Assembly: GCA_947491545.1 (NCBI GenBank)
Contig: CANLJX010000018.1
Location: 1-33,233 of the forward strand
Direction of reading: 5' to 3'
Source of the DNA: Deltaproteobacteria bacterium
GTDB lineage: Bacteria > Bdellovibrionota_C > UBA2361 > OMII01
Length of the DNA stretch: 33,233 nucleotides
This document shows, in pieces, positions 16,571-22,837 of this stretch. Below the pieces are notes generated by a model. The model had not been told where the DNA came from. It did not search any database and saw only the letters and a program-made list of their open reading frames with translations. Each line of letters opens with the position of its first letter. Within the stretch, counting starts at the first letter, position 1. The translations under genes were made by a program, and so were the position numbers.

Positions 16571-17740
16571 CTACCTTTCCGAGGACGGCGCCTGAAAGGA
16601 TGCCTCCTCGCCAACATCAAGCATCTGTCCTTCGCGAAGGATAACCTCACGAATAGAAATGCCGAAATCCCGTTCGAACTGCTTAACAAGCCGAACCTCG
16701 GGCCGAACTAAGACTGACACCGCAATCCCCTGGGCCCCCGCGCGTCCAGTACGCCCAACTCGGTGTAGATAGTCCTTTCCCTTGCTCGGAATATCGAGAT
16801 TGAATACGTGAGTAATGTTCGGAATGTCGAGTCCACGAGCCGCCACGTCTGATGCGATCATGACTGTCGCCTTCCCGCTGCGAAAGTTCTGCATAGCTTG
16901 TTTACGGACTTCTTGGTCGTGCGTGCTATGCAGGTCCACTACTGCGACTTTGTGATGTTCCAGCCGTGCAGCGAGGTCTTCAGCGGTTTCGTTTCGATGG
17001 GTAAAGACTATCGCCTTCTTGGTCTTTGTCGCATGCACCAACTTTCTGATGGTGTCCGCTTTGTCGCGTTGATCAACTACCACATAGTAGTGCTCAATGT
17101 TCGGATTAACGATTACATCATCGGTATGCAAGCGAACAAGCTGTGGCGACAGCTGCTCCATGACTTCTTTGCTCTTCGGTTGCTCCGTGGCAGACACGAA
17201 TACAAGCTGGCGTCGTCCTGGGCACGCACGAATCACTTTCTTAACAGCCTCAAGGCTCTCGTCTCCCAAAAGACGATCTGCTTCCTCGATGACGAGGGTC
17301 TTAAGCTCTGAGAGCTTTAGCTTTCCTCGCTCTAGAAGTTCAAGAATCCGGCCCGGAGTGCCCACAAGGATCTGGGGCTTCTTCTTCAGCTTCTCAATCT
17401 GTCGGTCTATCGCTGCACCACCGATCAACGAGGCACTGCGAATATCCATCCCTGAGTGCTGCGCCATTTCCGTGGCGACGCCGTGGATCTGAATCGCAAG
17501 CTCATGAGTCGGCACAAGGATAAGAACCTGCGCAGCTCGTACATCACACTTTAGGAGTTGAAGCAGGGGAAGTAGGTAGGCCAAGGTCTTTCCACTTCCG
17601 GTTTCGGCATTGATGTAGGTATCACTTCCGGGTGTAACAACAGGAAAGGCCTGAACCTGCACCGGTGTTGGTTCTGTAAACTTCTGCTTTTCCAATGCTA
17701 CAAGAAGCGCTGGAGCTAGACCGAATTGTTCAAAAGACAT
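16571..17740 (-). CDS. DEAD-box RNA helicase with EEAD in motif II
   Basis: This 389-residue ATP-dependent RNA helicase is of the kind used in ribosome assembly and RNA decay. The Q motif is FTEPTPVQ at 21-28, motif I AETGSGKT at 45-52, motif Ia VPTHELA near 76, motif Ib GTPGR at 127-131, motif III SAT near 184, motif V ASDVAARGLD and motif VI HRVGRTGRAG. Motif II reads EEAD at 152-155 instead of DEAD; the codons GAG GAA GCA GAT are plain in the DNA. Motif Ia also has His for the usual Arg (PTHELA). The protein has almost no C-terminal extension. It sits between repeat copies B and C and has its own terminator. The family is certain; the specific RNA target cannot be read. Confidence 0.95.
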   Translation of the reverse strand: MSFEQFGLAPALLVALEKQKFTEPTPVQVQAFPVVTPGSDTYINAETGSGKTLAYLLPLLQLLKCDVRAAQVLILVPTHELAIQIHGVATEMAQHSGMDIRSASLIGGAAIDRQIEKLKKKPQILVGTPGRILELLERGKLKLSELKTLVIEEADRLLGDESLEAVKKVIRACPGRRQLVFVSATEQPKSKEVMEQLSPQLVRLHTDDVIVNPNIEHYYVVVDQRDKADTIRKLVHATKTKKAIVFTHRNETAEDLAARLEHHKVAVVDLHSTHDQEVRKQAMQNFRSGKATVMIASDVAARGLDIPNITHVFNLDIPSKGKDYLHRVGRTGRAGAQGIAVSVLVRPEVRLVKQFERDFGISIREVILREGQMLDVGEEASFQAPSSER

Positions 17741-18157
17741 GGTAATACCCGAAACTCTTTGGCTAGATTGCCATCGTGAAACTCTCGCCTCATCAGAGAG
17801 ATCAGGATACTACCATTTTCGCCCAACTAAGCATAACGAGCGGAATGGAGACCTCTTAGGAACCCTAAGCCGCTCTTTTGTTGAGCGCGCCCGAGTTGCA
17901 AGCAAATACGTTTTAATCGTGGGAACAAGCGCCATCTGCTCTGCGAGGGAGTTGGCGAGCTCGATAGCCACTATTGAGGAAAAGAACTGTACAGAAAACG
18001 CCCAAGGTATGAGAGGTCTCTGCCCTGCTGTATGAGGTGTCAGTGAGCGGTAAGGTTCCCCTTAGAATCAAGCTGTACAGCATCACCACTGAGGCTAATG
18101 TGATTGGCAAGCACAGGAACTATCCTTGTTAACTTCACAAGCCTCTCGAATTCAAAA
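17741..18157. other. Gene-free interval before repeat copy C
   Basis: No gene with a recognisable product is visible. A minus-strand frame ending at 18040 reads RLVKLTRIVPVLANHISLSG and continues in protein-like fashion, which could be the tail of a lost gene. It runs straight into the repeat and lacks a credible start. The promoter of the DEAD-box gene should lie near 17741-17800 on the minus strand, but I see no clear boxes. Confidence 0.35.
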
Positions 18158-18560
18158 GGAAACACTACTTGTGAGCAAAGTGCTACCCATAGTCGGGGCC
18201 CCATACTACTTCTGCGCAGGTAGCGACTTATCACTTTTGTACGAGGCTCATGACTTCAGTTCTCAGTCTGAGGTGTGAGGCGTTCCGCTTGAGCCTTCTG
18301 GCCTTCGTTTCCCAAGTCCCCGATACTATACGTGTCTTCACTGAAATTCACCGATGGGCCGGGGGCTTTTCGTCTCTCGTTCGAGCGAGTGCTCGACGCT
18401 AGTATTTCACGGTCGTCGGGCGAGAATCATAACACATCGACCAACACCAACCTTCTTAAGGTAGCCGTCTCGGTTATGCTTCTGGAACTTGTGAGTATTT
18501 TGCGCTGTTTAAAAAAGGGCCGCACGCTCAGCAAGCTCCGTGTATCTCCGACACAAGTAG
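18158..18560 (+). repeat. 400-bp dispersed repeat, copy C
   Basis: This copy has the same orientation as copy B. It opens with GGAAACACTACTTGTGAGCA, identical there to copy A, and stays very close to copy A for about 170 bases (GCGCAGGTAGCGACTTATCA, then GAGGCGTTCCGCTTGAG). It keeps the hairpin CGAGCGAGTGCTCG and diverges in its last third. A stop codon just after the hairpin breaks the frame that is open in copy A. Confidence 0.85.
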
Positions 18561-18851
18561 ATTCGTCAGGGATCTCTGCGGTGTCTCCAGCCCCGAAGGC
18601 CTGCTCCCCTAACTGCGTTGATTGCTGCAAGAAGAGCGCCCAGGAGCACAGCGTCGGGAGCGAAGCCTTGCGCGATGCGACGTACAGCCTGTGCTTTAAG
18701 CGCTGCTCGTGCCCGGGAAGATCGAACCTCCCATTCCGCGAGCCGCGATTTGGAAAAAGCGCTAGATGCAATAGCGGCTCAGCGCGGCGCTAAGGACCAG
18801 GCTCTGGGCTGCCGATGTGGCGAAATGGGGGTGATGGGGCAGTGGAAGGCT
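18561..18851. other. Interval between repeat copy C and the short repeat, possible gene remnant
   Basis: The plus-strand frame around 18618-18800 includes an AAR-rich, helix-like stretch ending DLEKALDAIAAQRGAKDQAL. It could be a worn fragment of a real gene. It has no ribosome site or recognisable domain and runs into the short repeat, so I do not call it coding. Confidence 0.3.
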
Positions 18852-18900
18852 TTGGCGCGCTCACTGGTTCAAAATCGCGGCCCCGGACACACTCGTTCCA
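18852..18900. repeat. Short repeated segment, copy 2
   Basis: The first 45 or so bases (from GGCGCGCTCACTGGTTCAAA to GGACACACTCGT) match the segment at 13515 with only a few changes. The second inverted arm found at 13577 is not kept here. The bases from 18901 to 19127 form the leader of the fliL-like gene, half of which is also copied at 13178. Within that leader a frame reading MRNRPEFESIWDSVEDKYPH (from 18944) ends at 19018 and may be the tail of a lost upstream gene. Confidence 0.7.
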
Positions 18901-19127
18901 TCTTTCAAGAATTCTGCGACGCATAGAGCGGGCGGCACTGGCCTTGATGCGAAACCGCCCAGAGTTCGAGAGCATTTGGGACTCTGTCGAGGACAAATAC
19001 CCGCACAGTCTAGGGTAGTTAAGGGGTAACGACTTGCACAGACTGAAAAAGAGTGAAAAAACCTCATGTTTTCTCCTGAATTCACCGATTCCTCCTATCA
19101 GAAGGGAAGAAACGGTGGAGTAGCCTT

Positions 19128-19766
19128 ATGTCCGACGCGAAGGAGAAGGAAAAGCACGAAGAGGGCGGAGAGCAGCCTGCAGCCGCCAAGCCGAAGAGCA
19201 AAAAGAAGCTCATGTTTATCGGCTTGGGAGTAGTGGCGCTCCTGGCGGGCGCTGGAGTCCCGATGTTCCTGATGGGCGGCGGCGAAGAAGCTGCTGAGGA
19301 GGCTCACGTCGAGAGCGAAGAGCCAGCAGAAGAGGCGAAGCGCATGGAGACGCTCGACCTTGGGGTATTTATCGTAAATCTCTCAGAAACGTCATCCTTC
19401 CTCAAAACGCACATCATTTTTGAGTACGACGCGGCTGCCCTCGAACGTCAGACGATGTCAATTGAGGGACATGCAGGCGCTGGCGGTGGCGCTGCTGGCG
19501 GGTCCGGAGAAGGTGGCGGCCATGCTGGTGGCGGCGGCGAAGGAGAGGCCGCTGGTGGCGGCACTCCACACTACCTGGCCAAGAAAGAGAATATCTTCCG
19601 GCACACGGTGATACGGATCCTCTCCTCGAAGAGAGTTGAGGATGTGCTGACCCCAGACGGAAAAGACTGGCTCAGCGAGGAGCTCGTTGAAGGGCTCAAT
19701 GCTGCAATCGGACTGGAGCAGCCGGTCGTCTCTCAGATCTACTACACAGAGTTTATTATCCAGTAG
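19128..19766 (+). CDS. FliL-like flagellar basal-body protein with Gly-rich insert
   Basis: FliL is an inner-membrane protein that surrounds the stator and supports flagellar torque. This 212-residue protein has a charged cytoplasmic tail (1-28), one membrane helix (29-50), an acidic linker (51-72) and the FliL domain: LGVFIVNLSETSSFLKTHI, then IFRHTVIRILSSKRVEDV, EELVEGLNAAI and the closing VSQIYYTEFIIQ. A Gly/Ala/His-rich loop of about 32 residues (114-145) splits the domain, which is unusual. No other flagellar gene is in the window. The next gene starts ten bases later. A decayed copy of its 5' end lies at 13178-13508. The domain is clear; use in the flagellum is inferred from the family. 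Confidence 0.85.
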   Translation: MSDAKEKEKHEEGGEQPAAAKPKSKKKLMFIGLGVVALLAGAGVPMFLMGGGEEAAEEAHVESEEPAEEAKRMETLDLGVFIVNLSETSSFLKTHIIFEYDAAALERQTMSIEGHAGAGGGAAGGSGEGGGHAGGGGEGEAAGGGTPHYLAKKENIFRHTVIRILSSKRVEDVLTPDGKDWLSEELVEGLNAAIGLEQPVVSQIYYTEFIIQ

Positions 19767-19776
19767 CAGGCCAGCT

Positions 19777-20343
19777 ATGCGCCTCGTAGGCTACCTCGTA
19801 GGCAGTCTAATCTTGGCGATAACCGGTGGCGGCTCGCATGCACGAGAAGAGTGTCCGGTTGAGATCTCGTACGCATACTATGAGGTTGATGGAGAGACTT
19901 TCGCTGATATTAAGGAGTCGATCCGCTCTCGCGGCCCGGTAGATGAACGCGGAAAGCAGCGATACGCCCGCACGGACTGGAAGGTCGACTGGCGCTGGGA
20001 ACGTGATGACAACGGTGTTATTCGTCCAGGCTCGGTCAAGGTTCTCTGCAAAGCCGTGTTGACCCTCCCACAGCTGAACTCAACGACGAACCTCTCTCCC
20101 GCTGAGGCTGATCGATGGAAGGCTTATCAGCAGCTCCTCTTGCGCCATGAGCTAAACCACGTGCGACATGTAGAGGCGATTGCTACTGAGATCCCGCGCC
20201 GTATCAAGCAGCGGCAGGAGCGCTACGGGAAGGTCTCCGCCAAGAGCGCGCAGCGCGTTGCAAAATCTGTCCTGCAGGATATTAGAGAGCTAGACCGCTC
20301 GTACGACTCCTACACCGTGCACGGCGCAACGGAGGGCATTTAG
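19777..20343 (+). CDS. Secreted DUF922-type zinc metalloprotease
   Basis: From the ATG at 19777 the protein has 188 residues. It begins with a signal peptide (MRLVGYLVGSLILAITGGG, cleavage probably after SHA). The mature part starts CPVEISYAYYEVDG, carries a WKVDWRWE strand, and holds the zinc-type motif RHELNHVRHVE near residues 122-132, followed by a basic helix and a C-terminal LDRSYDSYT. This pattern fits the DUF922 family of putative Zn-dependent proteases. An upstream ATG at 19687 would lie inside fliL and ahead of the signal peptide, so it is not used. The ten-base gap after fliL suggests co-transcription. The substrate is unknown. Confidence 0.78.
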   Translation: MRLVGYLVGSLILAITGGGSHAREECPVEISYAYYEVDGETFADIKESIRSRGPVDERGKQRYARTDWKVDWRWERDDNGVIRPGSVKVLCKAVLTLPQLNSTTNLSPAEADRWKAYQQLLLRHELNHVRHVEAIATEIPRRIKQRQERYGKVSAKSAQRVAKSVLQDIRELDRSYDSYTVHGATEGI

Positions 20344-20386
20344 CTACTTTGAAGCTCCCAAAATTAAGCGAACATTTTTTCAAAGC

Positions 20387-20416
20387 GGGAACGGGAACGG
20401 GAACGGGAACGGGAAC
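20387..20416. repeat. Five tandem GGGAAC units in a convergent interval
   Basis: GGGAAC is repeated five times without error at 20387-20416. GTTCCC-containing copies in the opposite sense follow at about 20478-20502 (CCGTTCCCGTGGCCGTTCCC), so the two can pair across about 60 bases. A further ACGGGAA occurs near 20548. The array lies in the 222-base interval between the convergent DUF922 and thrC genes, which has no other content. It may serve as a structured stop for both transcripts. Confidence 0.85.
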
Positions 20417-20565
20417 CGCCCCGCATGCGGTAGAGCCTTGCGCTAATCGCGGCGGAGCCGCTTCCGTATCCGCAGCCGTTCCCGTGGCCGTTCCCGGTTG
20501 GGAGGTCTCTTGCTGCGACACTGAGTCACCAGGAGGAGAACCTGAAACGGGAATGCAACCGGGCA

Positions 20566-21873
20566 TCACCCCGCCACCAAGACCCCCCGCAGCTCCGCAT
20601 ACGAATTCGCAAGCGCCTCTTTCCACCCCGGCGCTTCAAGCGCTGCTCTGAGCTGAATAGGCAGCTCTGGATCAATTCCGATAGCGCGCCGCACGACATC
20701 CGCAAACTTAGCAGGGTGTGCGGTGCCAAGCACGAGCCCTGGTGCTTCGCTTTGGCTGGCCTGGCGGAAATGCTCAAGGGCGTGAACTCCAACCGCGGTG
20801 TGCGGGTCAAGGATGTAGCCGCTCTGCTCATACGTGGAGCGGATGGTCTTGATGGTATCCTCCTCACTCACACTGAAGCTAGAGACGTCAGAGCGAACAC
20901 GCTGAACCGAGCCACCGAAGAGTGATGAAATGCGGGCGAAGTTGCTCGGGTTCCCAACATCCATCGCGTTGGAGATAGTCTCAATTGACGGCTGGGGATG
21001 GAAAGCTCCGCTCTGGAGGTAGTGTGCGAAGACCGAGTTGGCGTTCAGGGCAGCGATAAAGTGCCCGAGTGGGGCTCCCACCATCTGCGCCAAGAGCCCG
21101 CCCGTGATATTTCCTAAATTGCCGCTAGGGACTGAGACGAGCGGGCGACTCTCGCCCTTAAAAAGAAACGCCGCATGCATGTAGTAAAACATCTGCGGGA
21201 GAAGGCGCGCGATATTGATTGAGTTGGCGGAAGTCAGCGCGGTGTATTCAGTCAGGGAGCGATCTGCCAAGGCCTGCTTAACGAGCCGTTGGCAATCATC
21301 GAAGGAGCCGTCCACCTCGTACGCTGAGACGTTTCCGCCAAGAGTTGTCATCTGCTTCTCTTGCACCAGGCTCACCTTGCCGCGCGGGAAGAGCACGCAC
21401 ACACGGATGGGAGCGGAGGGCGTCGGGTCGAAGAAGGCGTTAGCGACCGCGCTGCCGGTATCCCCCGATGTCGCTACGAGCACCGTAAGGCGCCGAGAAT
21501 CCGAGCCCCAGAAGAGCTTAAAGAGCCGAGCCATGAAGCGTGCCCCGAAATCTTTAAAAGCGCAGGTTGGGCCGTGGAAGAGCTCAAGCACCGAGGTCGT
21601 ACTCGATATCGGGGTAGTGGGGAAGGGGAAGGTAAAGGCTTCCTGGCAAAGATGCTTTAGCTGCTCGCGATCGACCTCGGTACTGAGGAAGGCGTGGGCA
21701 AGCTCGTAGCTAAGCAGTGGGAAGGGGAGTGACTGAAGTCGTGCAAGCTCAACTGGGCCCAGACGCGGCAATGAGAGCGGAACGTAGAGGCCTCCATCAG
21801 GCGCGAGCCCCGACAACACCGCTTCGCGCCAAGTAACTCTCGCTTCAGGATTGGAGGTGCTCGTGAGCAGCAT
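20566..21873 (-). CDS. thrC: Threonine synthase
   Basis: ThrC converts O-phosphohomoserine to threonine with pyridoxal phosphate, the last step of the pathway. It is 435 residues long, close to E. coli ThrC (428), and of the same group. The cofactor lysine is in HGPTCAFKDFGARFMARLF (about residue 107). The phosphate-binding VATSGDTGSAVANAF and the downstream SVPSGNLGNITGG are intact. The ATG at 21873 is chosen over a GTG at 21876 because it lies six bases after AGGGG at the end of thrB. The gene follows thrB with almost no gap, so translation is coupled. Confidence 0.97.
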   Translation of the reverse strand: MLLTSTSNPEARVTWREAVLSGLAPDGGLYVPLSLPRLGPVELARLQSLPFPLLSYELAHAFLSTEVDREQLKHLCQEAFTFPFPTTPISSTTSVLELFHGPTCAFKDFGARFMARLFKLFWGSDSRRLTVLVATSGDTGSAVANAFFDPTPSAPIRVCVLFPRGKVSLVQEKQMTTLGGNVSAYEVDGSFDDCQRLVKQALADRSLTEYTALTSANSINIARLLPQMFYYMHAAFLFKGESRPLVSVPSGNLGNITGGLLAQMVGAPLGHFIAALNANSVFAHYLQSGAFHPQPSIETISNAMDVGNPSNFARISSLFGGSVQRVRSDVSSFSVSEEDTIKTIRSTYEQSGYILDPHTAVGVHALEHFRQASQSEAPGLVLGTAHPAKFADVVRRAIGIDPELPIQLRAALEAPGWKEALANSYAELRGVLVAG

Positions 21874-21876
21874 CAC

Positions 21877-22830
21877 TTACCCCTGAGCTAGCACGGCTGC
21901 GCCGTGAGGGTTAACGCGCGACACGTGCACTACGCTCCCCAGCGAGAGGCGAGCAAACTCCTGCTGCATCGCAGTGCCCACGGCCTTTGCGGCCTCAAGC
22001 GATCCGCTAAGGGCAAAGATCGAGGGCCCAGAGCCAGAGATCGAGCAGCCGACGGCGCCGGCGGCGAGGGCGGCTGCCTTCACCTCAAAGAAGCCAGGGA
22101 TGAGCTGCGCCCGTTCAGGCTCGATGATCTTATCTTCAAGAGCCCGTCCCATCAGTGCCACGTCGCCCTGAAATATTCCGGCGACTAGGGCTGCCACGTT
22201 GCCCCACTGTGCCACGGCAGCTTCAAGCGAGACTGAGCGTTTCAGCACACGACGCGCGTCGTGAGTCTTAAGCTCAAGAGATGGTGATGCGACAGAGACC
22301 CACGCCCCAGCTGGAGCAGGCAGCTCGATCACATCGAGGGGCTCGTAGCTGCGGATAAGAACGAATCCGCCGAGGAGCGCGGGGGCGACGTTGTCTGCGT
22401 GCGCGGCGCCACACGCAACGCGCTCACCCTCCATGGCGAAGGGCAGGAGCTCTCTACGAGAAAGGGGGCGACCGAGGAGCTCGTTGGCAGCCACAACTGC
22501 TGCGACAGTGCTGGCGGAGCTTGAGCCGAGACCGCTACCAATTGGCAGGCCCTTTTCAATTCTAAGCTCTATGCCGGTACTGGGAAGTGAGTATCCTGAG
22601 CGTGAAAGATGCTGGAGCAGAGCGGCAACCGATACACCAGCGGTGTTTCGCTCGGGGTCTCGCGGGAGCAGCCTCTGGTCGCCTGAGATGTCAGTGATTC
22701 GAACTCCGGGGGCTCCAGCCAGGCACGCCACCACCGTGTCGCCCGGCGACTCAAGCGCGAAGCCGAGCACATCGAAGGCGGAGCCGACGTTGGCAACAGT
22801 AGCTGGCGCAAAGACTCGCACGCTCTTCAT
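21877..22830 (-). CDS. thrB: Homoserine kinase
   Basis: ThrB phosphorylates homoserine with ATP, giving the substrate of ThrC. It is a GHMP kinase of 317 residues. The N-terminal strand VRVFAPATVANVGSAFDVLG, the phosphate-loop motif PIGSGLGSSSAS at 96-107 and the C-terminal CSISGSGPSIFAL are all present. The ribosome site AGGTGAGGA overlaps the thrA stop codon and lies five bases before the ATG. It is the middle gene of a tightly packed operon. Confidence 0.97.
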   Translation of the reverse strand: MKSVRVFAPATVANVGSAFDVLGFALESPGDTVVACLAGAPGVRITDISGDQRLLPRDPERNTAGVSVAALLQHLSRSGYSLPSTGIELRIEKGLPIGSGLGSSSASTVAAVVAANELLGRPLSRRELLPFAMEGERVACGAAHADNVAPALLGGFVLIRSYEPLDVIELPAPAGAWVSVASPSLELKTHDARRVLKRSVSLEAAVAQWGNVAALVAGIFQGDVALMGRALEDKIIEPERAQLIPGFFEVKAAALAAGAVGCSISGSGPSIFALSGSLEAAKAVGTAMQQEFARLSLGSVVHVSRVNPHGAAVLAQG

Positions 22831-22837
22831 GCAGTCC

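Noticed and set aside
17739-18035. 99-codon plus-strand frame divergent from the DEAD-box gene.
   Set aside because: No ribosome site, no domain, and uneven composition; more likely spacer DNA.
20387-20416. GGGAAC array as part of a CRISPR-like array.
   Set aside because: The units are six bases with no spacers.
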